Program-made: the position numbers and the translations under genes
Origin: Pusillimonas sp. T7-7
Lineage (GTDB): Bacteria; Pseudomonadota; Gammaproteobacteria; Burkholderiales; Burkholderiaceae_B
Length of the DNA stretch: 64,000 nucleotides
Assembly: GCF_000209655.1 (NCBI RefSeq)
Contig: NC_015458.1
Span: forward strand, 1,302,001 to 1,366,000
Direction: 5' to 3'
The notes under the pieces: generated by a model
Databases searched by the model: none
The model's input: only the letters and a program-made list of their open reading frames with translations
What the model was told of the DNA's origin: nothing
Shown: positions 28,701 through 36,820 of the stretch, piece after piece
Position numbering within the stretch: the first letter of the stretch is position 1
How the letters are laid out: every line of letters starts with the position of its first letter

Positions 28701-28915
28701 TTGTTACGCTGGAAGACGAAACCGGTAACGTGAATGTCATTGTGCGGGCCGCACTGGCAGAAAGCCAGCGGGCCGAGTTGCTCGAGTCTGAGCTCATGGG
28801 GGTTTTTGGTATATGGCAAAGTCACCAGGGTGTCTGTCACCTGATGGCCAGCCGCCTGGTGAATTTAAGCCATTTACTGGGTGGCTTACCTACTCGCAGT
28901 CGAAACTTCCATTAA
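25787..28915 (+). CDS. dnaE2: Error-prone DNA polymerase DnaE2
   Basis: C-family polymerase that performs SOS mutagenesis and damage bypass. The 1042 residues match the family length. The N-terminal PHP domain begins [21 protein letters not shown]; the polymerase core carries [19 protein letters not shown] with two catalytic Asp and [15 protein letters not shown] with the third; the helix-hairpin-helix and OB-fold region near the C-terminus reads [33 protein letters not shown]. DnaE2 lacks the tail of the replicative DnaE, as here. The start at 25787 is 6 bases after imuB; a second ATG three codons on is equally acceptable. Last gene of the LexA-controlled cassette. Confidence 0.96.
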   Translation: [1042 protein letters not shown]

Positions 28916-28943
28916 AATAAAACCCTTTACACTGGATACCTTC

Positions 28944-29402
28944 ATGGGCAATACGCTGAAACCCCAATTGGCCGAGGCCGTCAAAACCGCCATGCGCGCC
29001 AAAGACACGGCTCGCCTGGGCACCTTGCGCTTCTTGCAGGCGGCGGTCAAGCAAAAAGAAGTCGACGAGCGCCGTGAGCTGGACGACGCCGAAATTACCA
29101 GCATCATTGAAAAGCAGGTCAAGCAGCGGCGCGAATCCATAGCCGCCTTTGAGCAGGCCGGTCGCACTGAAACCGCCGAACAGGAAAAAGCCGAACTGAG
29201 TGTTTTGCAGGAATTCCTGCCCAAAGCGGCCGAACCTGCCGAGGTCGAGGCGGCGATCGCTTCGGCAATTGCCCAAGTCAACGCTCAGGGCGTAACCGGC
29301 GCACCTGCAATGGGCAAAGCCATGGCCATTCTTAAAACCGCTTTGGCCGGGCGCGCCGATATGTCGGCGGTGTCGGCCCAGGTCAAGGCCAAACTGATGT
29401 AA
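28944..29402 (+). CDS. yqeY: GatB/YqeY domain protein
   Basis: Small cytoplasmic protein resembling the tail domain of the tRNA amidotransferase subunit GatB. The sequence AVKTAMRAKDTARLGTLRFLQAAVKQKEVDERRELDD and the C-terminal GVTGAPAMGKAMAILKTALAGRADM are typical, and 152 residues is the usual length. The start was moved to the ATG at 28944, since the longer frame overlaps dnaE2 with unrelated residues. In many relatives yqeY sits by rpsU and dnaG; here it follows dnaE2 by 28 bases. Its stop directly abuts the stop of the convergent lipoprotein gene. A role in tRNA-dependent amidation or tRNA binding is suggested only by homology. Confidence 0.9.
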   Translation: MGNTLKPQLAEAVKTAMRAKDTARLGTLRFLQAAVKQKEVDERRELDDAEITSIIEKQVKQRRESIAAFEQAGRTETAEQEKAELSVLQEFLPKAAEPAEVEAAIASAIAQVNAQGVTGAPAMGKAMAILKTALAGRADMSAVSAQVKAKLM

Positions 29403-29801
29403 TCACTGGTAAGCCACGCACACCGAGGTATCCATCAGCACAGACTGGCGCATGGCCTGCAAGGCGTCGCCATCCCAGGGGCTTCGCCCCCACACAGTAT
29501 GGGTAACCTGGGTGTGGCTGGCATCGATAGCCCGGATATCACTGCGTGCCACCACCCCACCCAAAGGTCCGCGCACGGTTACCGTGCCCGTCTGCATGTC
29601 TGGATCTACCTGCGCGTAGACGTCATACTGATTTTTGCCTGTCAGGCATTCACTTGCCTGATTTTGCGCACGCAAATAAACAATCTGATAATTGCGCGGA
29701 ACCTTATACGAAACACTAGGCGAATCGCCACCTGGCTGCACGCCCATCACGCATCCCGACAACATGGCCAACACACTGATACCAGACAATAACGCTTTCA
29801 C
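29403..29801 (-). CDS. Small conserved lipoprotein, function unknown
   Basis: I do not recognise a named family. The preferred start is a GTG at 29801 behind CAGGAG at 8 bases, which yields MKALLSGISVLAMLSGC, a textbook lipoprotein signal with the lipid-carrying Cys17. The mature part of about 115 residues is Val/Thr rich, with two further Cys (ASECLTG and the C-terminal SVCVAYQ) that could form a disulfide in the periplasm. Upstream ATG starts are possible but would put charged residues ahead of the signal. It ends exactly where yqeY ends on the other strand. Membrane-anchored, probably outer membrane; role unknown. Confidence 0.7.
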   Translation of the reverse strand: MKALLSGISVLAMLSGCVMGVQPGGDSPSVSYKVPRNYQIVYLRAQNQASECLTGKNQYDVYAQVDPDMQTGTVTVRGPLGGVVARSDIRAIDASHTQVTHTVWGRSPWDGDALQAMRQSVLMDTSVCVAYQ

Positions 29802-29983
29802 CCCATGTCTCCTGACAGCTTCCATGCACATATTAAAACGGACAACGCAACGGCCTGCATGCCGCAGCACATTTACACCAGAAAGTTAGCATGTCAGCCC
29901 CCATCATGAAAGCTTTTTGTCGCTGGGCCGGTTCGTCCTTGAAGCAACAAGCTTAAAGTTGTTTTCTGCCGGGGTGGACTGGC

Positions 29984-31066
29984 TCAGGCGCAGGCTTCAA
30001 GGGCTGTCATGCTGCTCAGGCAGGGGTAATCCGTGTAGCCACGCCCGCCTTCGGTATAGAAAGTGGATTCATCCCACTCATTCAGTGACGCTCCTGTTTT
30101 CAGGCGAGCGACAAGATCGGGATTGGCAATATATGCCTTGCCAAAGGCCACGGCATCAGCTTGGCCGGCCCGCAAAGCATTCTGCCCGCTGGCGGCATCG
30201 TACCCTTCATTGACAATCACCGGCCCGCCAAACAAGCGTTTGATTTCAGTGCTCAGCCTGTCTGGCCCTTGGGGTTCGCGTACAAACAGGAAGGCAATGC
30301 CTCTTTTACCAAGCATGTGAGCAACATGGTTGAACAAAGCTCTGGGATTCGAATCACTGACGGAGTGCGAGCCGCCTTGAGGCGAAAGATGCACGCCCAC
30401 CCTGCCTGCACCCCAAATGCCTATGCAGGCATCCACCACTTCAAGCAGCAATCGCACACGGTTTTCGACCGGCCCGCCATAGGCATCGCTGCGCTTGTTG
30501 GCGCCATCCTGCAAAAACTGATCGATCAAATAGCCATCGGCTGCATGTATCTCAATGCCATCGAAGCCAGCTTCCCTGGCGTTACGGGCGCCTTCGGCAA
30601 AGTCGGCCACAATCCCAGGGATTTCTTCAATATGAAGGGCACGCGGCACCACGTGAGGGCGCGGTGGCCGCAACAAGCGCACCGGACCCTCGCAGGCGAT
30701 TGCGCTGGGCGCCACGGGAATTTCGCCGTTCAACAATTCGGGATCAGATACCCGGCCCACATGCCACAACTGCATGAATATCTTGCCGCCCCTGTTGTGA
30801 ACAGCCTGGGTAATTTTCTTCCAGCCTTCAACTTGGGAGGAGGACCAGATTCCGGGGGTACTGGCATACCCCACACCTTGAGGAGAAACAGAGGTGGCTT
30901 CCGACAGAATCAGTCCAGCCGATGCGCGTTGACAATAATAGGTGCGCATTAAATCGTTAGGTATCCGCCCTTCGGATGCGCGGTTGCGCGTCAGCGGAGA
31001 CATTACAATTCGATTGGCCAATGCAACGCAGCCTAGCTGAGCAGGATCAAATAAACCTACCATCAT
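29984..31066 (-). CDS. Old yellow enzyme family alkene reductase (NemA-like)
   Basis: FMN-dependent NAD(P)H ene-reductase of the NemA/xenobiotic reductase group, a TIM barrel of 360 residues. Family features include LANRIVMSPLTRNRA, the Gln in IFMQLWHVGR, GFDGIEIHAADGYLIDQFLQDGANKRSDAYGG and the C-terminal phosphate-binding ADAVAFGKAYIANPDL. The substrate-anchoring pair usually seen as H-x-x-N or H-x-x-H is H-x-x-D here (HAAD), with Tyr two residues later intact; this may alter carbonyl binding. The upstream gene is divergent (potassium uptake trkA). Substrate unknown; such enzymes reduce enals, maleimides and nitro compounds. Confidence 0.9.
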   Translation of the reverse strand: MMVGLFDPAQLGCVALANRIVMSPLTRNRASEGRIPNDLMRTYYCQRASAGLILSEATSVSPQGVGYASTPGIWSSSQVEGWKKITQAVHNRGGKIFMQLWHVGRVSDPELLNGEIPVAPSAIACEGPVRLLRPPRPHVVPRALHIEEIPGIVADFAEGARNAREAGFDGIEIHAADGYLIDQFLQDGANKRSDAYGGPVENRVRLLLEVVDACIGIWGAGRVGVHLSPQGGSHSVSDSNPRALFNHVAHMLGKRGIAFLFVREPQGPDRLSTEIKRLFGGPVIVNEGYDAASGQNALRAGQADAVAFGKAYIANPDLVARLKTGASLNEWDESTFYTEGGRGYTDYPCLSSMTALEACA

Positions 31067-31178
31067 GTATGTTGCCTAAAACTTATGTCCATAAGGGTTT
31101 GTACCAGAATTTCAGCTATCCTAGCAATCGACTATTGTATTGGCACCCTATTCTTCTGATGTAAAGCAAGGACACAGC

Positions 31179-31832
31179 ATGGGACAATTTGCCGTCATCG
31201 GCCTGGGCCGCTTCGGCTCCGCCGCCTCCCTGGAGCTCATGAAAATGGGGCATTCGGTTCTTGGCGTCGACACCAACGGCAAGGTGGTCGATAAGCTTGC
31301 AGATCAAATTACCCACGCCGTCATCGCCGATGTAACCGATCGCGCAGCACTGGAAGAGTTGGGGCTGGACAACTACGATGTGGTTTTGGTTGCCATTGGG
31401 GAAGACATACAAGCCAGCCTGCTTTGTGTGGTCCACCTGAAATCGCTGGCCATATCTACCATATGGGTCAAGGCTACCTCGCATGCCCAGCACCTGATTC
31501 TGAGCAAACTGGGCGTGGCTCGCATCATCCACCCCGAAGAAGAAATGGGCATACGCGTAGCCCAGGCCCTGAGCTACCCCATGGTGAATGACTACATTTC
31601 AATAGGCAACGGTGAATTCGTCGTGGAAATTGATGTCAGCGAACGCCTGGAAGGCGTCGCGCTCAGCCGGGTGCTGCAAGACGTACCAGACACCATACAT
31701 GTACTGCTGATCAAGCGCCGGGCCGACATCACCGTACACCCCCCTGGCGAATTCACCTTGCAGGCAAAAGACGTGCTGGTGCTGCTGGGTCAGCTCAACA
31801 CGCTGAAAGCCATCGCGCCCAAACTCGTCTGA
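31179..31832 (+). CDS. Potassium uptake regulatory protein TrkA/KtrA
   Basis: Cytoplasmic RCK protein that gates the TrkH/KtrB potassium channel subunit. It has the nucleotide-binding GxGxxG motif FAVIGLGRFGSAAS at the N-terminus, an acidic residue at the end of the second strand (GVDTNG), and an RCK_C domain from about 135 on. At 217 residues it has one RCK unit, like KtrA and unlike the duplicated TrkA of E. coli. ATG 31179 was chosen for the AAGGA ahead of it; a TTG further up is unlikely. The channel gene follows after 3 bases. Confidence 0.93.
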   Translation: MGQFAVIGLGRFGSAASLELMKMGHSVLGVDTNGKVVDKLADQITHAVIADVTDRAALEELGLDNYDVVLVAIGEDIQASLLCVVHLKSLAISTIWVKATSHAQHLILSKLGVARIIHPEEEMGIRVAQALSYPMVNDYISIGNGEFVVEIDVSERLEGVALSRVLQDVPDTIHVLLIKRRADITVHPPGEFTLQAKDVLVLLGQLNTLKAIAPKLV

Positions 31833-31835
31833 GCC

Positions 31836-33203
31836 ATGCGTAACTGGCTTCCTTTGTACGGCTACCACTCGTACCAGCACATCAAGCGCACAGGCTTGTT
31901 TCGCGCCAGCCCGCCCGTGGTGCTGGCCGCCGGTTTCCTGGCCCTGATATTAATAGGCACCCTGTTGCTGTCCCTGCCCATGGCCAGCCAGCACGACATC
32001 AGCCCCTTCACCGCCTTCTTCATGGCGACGTCCGCCGTTACAGTAACCGGGCTGACAAATATCGAACCATCGATCACACTCACCCATTTCGGTCAAATCG
32101 TGCTGATCACCCTGGTACAACTGGGCGGCCTGGGATTCGTGACTTTTGCCGTAGTGGCTGCCATTACGCTGGGCAAGAAAATGAGCCTGTCACATCAGGC
32201 CCTGGCTCTTGAGGCCCTGAACCAGACCAGCGTATCGAAAATACAGAAAACCGCTTTTTCGGTATTCAAGCTTTCCATTGTTATTGAGTTGATCGCTGCC
32301 GTGACTCTGGCTCTGTGGTGGTGGCGCGATTACCCGTTGGCAACAGCTACTTACCGCGCCATATTCCACGCCATCGGCGCATTCAACAATGCCGGTTTTT
32401 CATTGTTTCCCAACAGCCTGGCCCAATTCATTGGCGACCCGGTAACCGTCTTCGTCTTTACCGGGTCCATCATATTGGGCGGCATCGGCTTTTCAGTGCT
32501 GGGCGATATAGGCCAGAAAAAACGCTGGTCCACCTTACTGACCTACACCAAAGTCGTCGTGATGGGCACGATCGCCCTGAACCTGGCTGGGTTTGCGGTG
32601 ATATGGGCTCTGGAATTCAATAATCCCGACACGCTGGCCAACCTGCCCTGGCACGGCCAGGCCTTGGCTGCCTGGATGCAAAGCGTCACTTCACGCACTG
32701 CAGGTTACGTCACACTGGACATTACCCAATTGCACGACAGCTCTACGCTCATCATCATGCTGCTTATGTTCATAGGCGGCGGCTCGCTGAGCACGGCCAG
32801 CGGCATAAAGGTGGGCACCTTCATCATCCTGCTGGCTGCCGTGTATTCTTACATACGCCACCGCAAGGAAGTGGTGCTGTTCAAGCGTTCCATATCGCCA
32901 GACACCATCCAGAAATCCCTGGCCCTGCTGCTGGCCAACAGCGCCCTGGTCTTTCTGGGCGTGCTGATACTTACCACATTGGAAAAAGCGCCCTTCATCA
33001 GCATACTGTTCGAAGTGGTTTCGGCTGTGAGCACCACTGGCATGAGCCGCAACCTGACGCCGCAACTGTCAACAGCCAGCCAAGCCGTGCTGACGCTATT
33101 GATGTTTGCCGGACGCCTGGGGCCCTTGACCTTGATATACAGTCTGGCGACCCAGCAACGCAGCCGGGTGCGCTATCCGGAAACTGAATTTCAAGTGGGC
33201 TGA
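31836..33203 (+). CDS. Trk/Ktr potassium uptake channel subunit
   Basis: Inner-membrane potassium-translocating subunit made of four M1-P-M2 repeats. The four filter glycines can be seen in SAVTVTGLTN, GAFNNAGFSLF, SRTAGYVTL and SAVSTTGMSRN, in that order, so the pore is intact. The 455-residue length is nearer KtrB than TrkH. Translationally coupled to the RCK gene 3 bases upstream. Together they form a Ktr-type uptake pair, Na+ or NAD(H)/ATP-gated depending on subtype, which cannot be decided here. It ends 13 bases before the inverted tRNA fragment. Confidence 0.93.
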   Translation: MRNWLPLYGYHSYQHIKRTGLFRASPPVVLAAGFLALILIGTLLLSLPMASQHDISPFTAFFMATSAVTVTGLTNIEPSITLTHFGQIVLITLVQLGGLGFVTFAVVAAITLGKKMSLSHQALALEALNQTSVSKIQKTAFSVFKLSIVIELIAAVTLALWWWRDYPLATATYRAIFHAIGAFNNAGFSLFPNSLAQFIGDPVTVFVFTGSIILGGIGFSVLGDIGQKKRWSTLLTYTKVVVMGTIALNLAGFAVIWALEFNNPDTLANLPWHGQALAAWMQSVTSRTAGYVTLDITQLHDSSTLIIMLLMFIGGGSLSTASGIKVGTFIILLAAVYSYIRHRKEVVLFKRSISPDTIQKSLALLLANSALVFLGVLILTTLEKAPFISILFEVVSAVSTTGMSRNLTPQLSTASQAVLTLLMFAGRLGPLTLIYSLATQQRSRVRYPETEFQVG

Positions 33204-33215
33204 TAGGTTGAGCGA

Positions 33216-33239
33216 CCCTTGCACCCCATGCAAGTGCGC
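33216..33239 (-). repeat. Inverted 24-base copy of the tRNA-Pro anticodon arm
   Basis: These 24 bases are an exact reverse complement of 33459-33482, the anticodon stem-loop region of the tRNA-Pro gene about 240 bases downstream. The match stops abruptly on both sides (one extra C on the tRNA side, then GAC). It is not a tRNA: acceptor and T arms are missing. It could be a recombination scar or leftover of integration at the tRNA. Confidence 0.8.
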
Positions 33240-33336
33240 GCCAACAGAACATTTTCTTGATGACCGCACTATTTCCATCTGTTTAAGTAAGAATGGAAGG
33301 GCTACAACTGGACCGCCCCGAACATAGATCGAGATT

Positions 33337-33365
33337 TTGCAGAAAACACAGCTGGAAACTATGCT
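33337..33365 (+). promoter_or_regulatory. Sigma-70-type promoter for tRNA-Pro
   Basis: TTGCAG (33337-33342) and TATGCT (33360-33365) are spaced by 17 bases, giving a start near 33372. The 65-base leader holds two stems: TTCGCTGG/CCAGCGAA (33378-33385, 33401-33408) and GGCT-GAAA-AGCC (33417-33428) just before the mature 5' end, which might guide RNase processing. Predicted by eye only. Confidence 0.5.
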
Positions 33366-33434
33366 AGAATCTCGTTCTTCGCTGGTCTTGATTTGGTCGG
33401 CCAGCGAACCGCTAAAGGCTGAAAAGCCAATAGT

Positions 33435-33513
<79 letters not shown>

Positions 33514-33520
33514 ATAAAAT

Positions 33521-33554
33521 CAAGGGCTTACAAGCGAAAACTTGTAAGCCCTTG
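33521..33554 (+). terminator. Terminator hairpin after tRNA-Pro
   Basis: CAAGGGCTTACAAG (33521-33534) and CTTGTAAGCCCTTG (33541-33554) form a perfect 14-base stem with loop CGAAAA, starting 8 bases after the CCA end. The following TCTTAT is only a weak T-tract, yet the stem is strong. It may act in both directions, also for the convergent PAP2-like gene. Confidence 0.75.
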
Positions 33555-33604
33555 TCTTATGTGTCGGTTTTTATACTTTTCTGCAACAGACACCATTCAC
33601 AACC

Positions 33605-34210
33605 TCAGAGATCTCCAACCTTCTTAGGCGCTACGAGCCGTCTACCAAAGCGGACGTACCATTGTCCGAATCGAGCGCCGATCCAGCCTACGAGTGCACC
33701 TGCCACTACTTCGACAGGCCAGTTAGCCCCAGAAATAATGCTCAGCAGACAACCAAGCATCACATAAAGCTGTAGCCATTTCCGTATCAGACTACCCACA
33801 TGATTCCAAGCCAGGCAGGCCAACATCAAAGATATTGCTGGGGCTGAGGCGGGCAACCCTTCGTGCCATAAAATTGGAGCCAGTGTTGCAACAGTATCCG
33901 GAAGCACTGCCCATGGCCGAGGCATCAAAGTGATATTTTGGAAGGTGTACACAGAGCACCACACCAAACTGAACGCGATGATGAGTCCGACCATGAACTC
34001 CCCCATGCTCTCAAGTTGCTGCTCCGTCGCCGTGTGGCGTATCCGCATATAACGATAACCAAGAACGACGACAACGCAGGCAACCGTCCAATAGCTGTAC
34101 CCGTAGCTTGCCAATTCCCACGCGCTATCAAGATATGGAAAATGCAGCGAGTAGAGAACAGTAAACAGCCACTCATTCAAACCAAACCAGTCGTAGAGCA
34201 GTTCTTTCAC
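33605..34210 (-). CDS. PAP2-like membrane protein with degenerate active site
   Basis: Six-helix inner-membrane protein of 201 residues with the layout of a PAP2 lipid phosphatase. Only the Arg-Pro of the first motif is kept (NITLMPRPW). The second motif, normally PSGH, reads PASAPA, and the third, normally SR-x5-H-x3-D, reads SGANWPVEVVAG, so both catalytic His, the Ser-Arg pair and the Asp are gone. It may be a non-enzymatic lipid-binding relative. The start is a GTG at 34210 behind AAGGAG. It lies between tRNA-Pro and the divergent mrp operon and shares the 261-base regulatory gap with it. Function unknown. Confidence 0.65.
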   Translation of the reverse strand: MKELLYDWFGLNEWLFTVLYSLHFPYLDSAWELASYGYSYWTVACVVVVLGYRYMRIRHTATEQQLESMGEFMVGLIIAFSLVWCSVYTFQNITLMPRPWAVLPDTVATLAPILWHEGLPASAPAISLMLACLAWNHVGSLIRKWLQLYVMLGCLLSIISGANWPVEVVAGALVGWIGARFGQWYVRFGRRLVAPKKVGDL

Positions 34211-34311
34211 TATCGTTCTCCTTCAGGTCATTGCTAAAACGCCCGCATACAGCTAAGGCCTCACTCCTTGGTTATTATTCTGCCTCGACCTTGGAGAACA
34301 TCGTTGAGTTA

Positions 34312-34391
34312 ATGAACACGCCCCTTGGCTAATATTTTTTATTGTTCATTTTTTAAAACTAAGTAAACATTTTTGTTCATATTAATGAACA
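34312..34391. promoter_or_regulatory. Heptamer operator-like array upstream of mrp
   Basis: The heptamer ATGAACA or its complement TGTTCAT occurs at 34312-34318, 34343-34349, 34374-34380 and 34385-34391. The first three are spaced by exactly 31 bases (about three helical turns), and the last two form the dyad TGTTCATATTAATGAACA. The region is AT-rich and lies in the divergent gap between the PAP2-like gene and mrpA. It looks like a cooperative regulator site; a candidate binder is the response regulator encoded downstream of mrpG. Confidence 0.6.
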
Positions 34392-34471
34392 TTTTTTTTA
34401 TTCATTGATAGCAGGTATGAAATTGTTATGAAATAAACGCCAGCATATTTTTGATTTCTGGCCGCCAAGGC

Positions 34472-36820
34472 ATGACGCTTTCATCCCTGATTTTTCTTTC
34501 CTTTTTGTCGACGCCAATTGCGTATTTAGTGGCACGTTATTGGAGTCCGACAATTGTCGCGCTCGTTCCTGCCTTGCTTTTTTTGGGGTTTGCCTATCAC
34601 ATCCCAGTGGTAACGCAACTGGACGTGGTCGTTCAGCACGTTCACTGGATACCCTCTTTAGGAATTTCTCTTTCATTTCGTCTTGACGGTCTGTCCCTGA
34701 TCTTTGCTCTGTTGATAACGGGGATAGGCACAGCCATTTTTCTCTATGCTTCCGCTTACCTGCCGAGTAATTGGCGGACGCCCAGGTTTTTTGCGTCATT
34801 GACCGTTTTCATGGCCTCGATGCTCGGCGCCGTCATCTCGGATGACCTTTTCGGGCTATTGGTATTCTGGGAACTGACTAGCCTGTCGTCGTTCATGCTG
34901 ATTGGATACGATCCTAGTCAAGCAAAGTCCCGGCGCTCTGCGCAGCAGGGACTGCTCATAACCGTAGCAGGCGGTCTCGCCATGCTTGCAGGTATGGTTT
35001 TGTTGGGAAATCTTGCTGGCACATACCGAATTTCAGAAATCTTAACGACCCATGCCGGGGATATGCCAACGGGCCCAGCCGGGACAGCAATCCTCATCCT
35101 GATCGCGCTCGGGGCGTTCTCTAAATCCGCCCAGTTTCCGCTGCATTCTTGGTTGGCTAACGCAATGGTGGCTCCCACGCCAGTGTCAGCCTATCTACAT
35201 TCGGCAACCATGGTGAAGCTTGGCGTCTATCTGATGGCACGTCTAAGCCCAGTCTTATCAGATATCGAGCTTTGGACGCCGCTCTTGATGAGTGTAGGCA
35301 GTATCACCATGCTTTCTGGAGCGTTTCTTGCGCTTCGAGAAACCGATCTTAAACGCATTTTGGCCTACACAACCATCGTCTCCTTGGGCACACTCATCAC
35401 ACTCATTGGGGTGGACCACCCTGCTGCGGCAACCGCAATGGTGGTTTTCCTGGTAGTGCATGCACTCTACAAGGCATGCCTATTCATGATTGCAGGCATC
35501 ATTGACCATTCGACAGGTACGCGCGATAGCTCGGTCTTGGGCGGCCTTGCCAGAGCCATGCCGATTACCGCAACAATCGCCTGTATAGCCTCATTGTCGA
35601 TGGCGGGCCTTCCACCTCTATTCGGATTCATCGGCAAAGAGCTCATATATGAAGCCGCTCTTTCCGCCCAAGTCTCCTACATTACATTCGCAGTTCTAAT
35701 CGTGGCTAATGCATGCATGGTGGTGGTTGCCGGAGTCATTGCATTGCGATGCTTCTTCGGACGCTCTTCAGATGTGTCGGGCCGCGCTGCTTTGAGACTC
35801 CATGACCCTTCAATCCGCATGTGGATTGGTCCGCTGGTTCTAGCCGTACTAGGTTTGGCTTTCGGGCTAATGCCTCAGTGGATTCAAGGTCTGCTGGCAG
35901 CATCGGCCACTTCAGTGCAAGGTGACACGGTCGCCCTTCATCTCAGCCTCTGGCACGGAATTTCGCCCATGTTGGTTTTGAGTGTAGTGACCTTGATCAT
36001 CGGTTTTTTGATCTATCTCTTCTGGGGCCGCATTCAACATCGCTTGAAGTCTTTCGCCTTTATCGACGAAAAAGGGCCCGATGTACTGTATGACCGGGCG
36101 CTGGACGCCCTGGCCAAGCTCTCCAACTGGCAAACAGGCCTGATTCAAACTGGAAGCTTGCGGCACTACATGGCGATGAGCGTGGGCATCGTGGCAACAA
36201 CCACTTTAATCACCATGATTGTGAATGACGCACTAGTGTTGCCGACGCTTCACACCAACGGTATGGGTATCGATTTCGTATTACCCCTTCTATTGATTGC
36301 GTCGACCATCATGGTGCTGCGCTCACGCGGCTTTGTACAAGGAATCATCTCTGTAGGTGCTGTCGGCTTTGGCGTAGCGGTGGTATTCCTGCTGGGCGGA
36401 GCACCTGATCTGGCCTTTACCCAATTCTCAGTCGAGGCCCTGTCCGTAGTTATTCTATTGGCAGTAATCGGCCATATGCCTTTTCGTGCAATAGACCCAC
36501 GCCCTACCCGGCAGCGAGGCCGGGATGCCCTAATCGGGTTGATGTTCGGGCTGATGTTTATAGCCGTGATGTTCACTGTTGTGGCGCTGCCATTCAACGA
36601 GTCCTTGTCCGATTTCTTTCGGGAATCCAGCTATCCCTTGGCTCACGGGCGTAATCTGGTCAACGTCATTCTTGTCGACTTCCGTGCGCTCGATACTTTG
36701 GGAGAAATCACTGTACTGGCCCTGGCTGCTTTGGCGGCCGTCGCAGTGTTCTTCAGCTCCAACAAGCAGCATGATCCCAACTCCGGCCACGCGCGAGCCC
36801 TTTCCAGGAAAGAGCCATGA
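34472..36820 (+). CDS. mrpA: Mrp Na+/H+ antiporter subunit A
   Basis: Largest subunit of the multisubunit Mrp cation/proton antiporter, related to the NuoL proton channel of complex I. About 20 membrane helices are visible. The NuoL-like core carries [19 protein letters not shown], the [36 protein letters not shown] block with conserved Lys, and [13 protein letters not shown]. The C-terminal part holds the MbhD/E-like domains ([25 protein letters not shown]). The ATG at 34472 gives 782 residues; a TTG 21 bases upstream is the alternative, and neither has a good ribosome site. It overlaps mrpB by four bases. First gene of the mrpABCDEFG operon. Confidence 0.93.
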   Translation: MTLSSLIFLSFLSTPIAYLVARYWSPTIVALVPALLFLGFAYHIPVVTQLDVVVQHVHWIPSLGISLSFRLDGLSLIFALLITGIGTAIFLYASAYLPSNWRTPRFFASLTVFMASMLGAVISDDLFGLLVFWELTSLSSFMLIGYDPSQAKSRRSAQQGLLITVAGGLAMLAGMVLLGNLAGTYRISEILTTHAGDMPTGPAGTAILILIALGAFSKSAQFPLHSWLANAMVAPTPVSAYLHSATMVKLGVYLMARLSPVLSDIELWTPLLMSVGSITMLSGAFLALRETDLKRILAYTTIVSLGTLITLIGVDHPAAATAMVVFLVVHALYKACLFMIAGIIDHSTGTRDSSVLGGLARAMPITATIACIASLSMAGLPPLFGFIGKELIYEAALSAQVSYITFAVLIVANACMVVVAGVIALRCFFGRSSDVSGRAALRLHDPSIRMWIGPLVLAVLGLAFGLMPQWIQGLLAASATSVQGDTVALHLSLWHGISPMLVLSVVTLIIGFLIYLFWGRIQHRLKSFAFIDEKGPDVLYDRALDALAKLSNWQTGLIQTGSLRHYMAMSVGIVATTTLITMIVNDALVLPTLHTNGMGIDFVLPLLLIASTIMVLRSRGFVQGIISVGAVGFGVAVVFLLGGAPDLAFTQFSVEALSVVILLAVIGHMPFRAIDPRPTRQRGRDALIGLMFGLMFIAVMFTVVALPFNESLSDFFRESSYPLAHGRNLVNVILVDFRALDTLGEITVLALAALAAVAVFFSSNKQHDPNSGHARALSRKEP

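Noticed and set aside
33216..33239. A second tRNA gene on the minus strand
   Set aside because: Only the anticodon arm is copied; acceptor, D and T arms cannot be formed.
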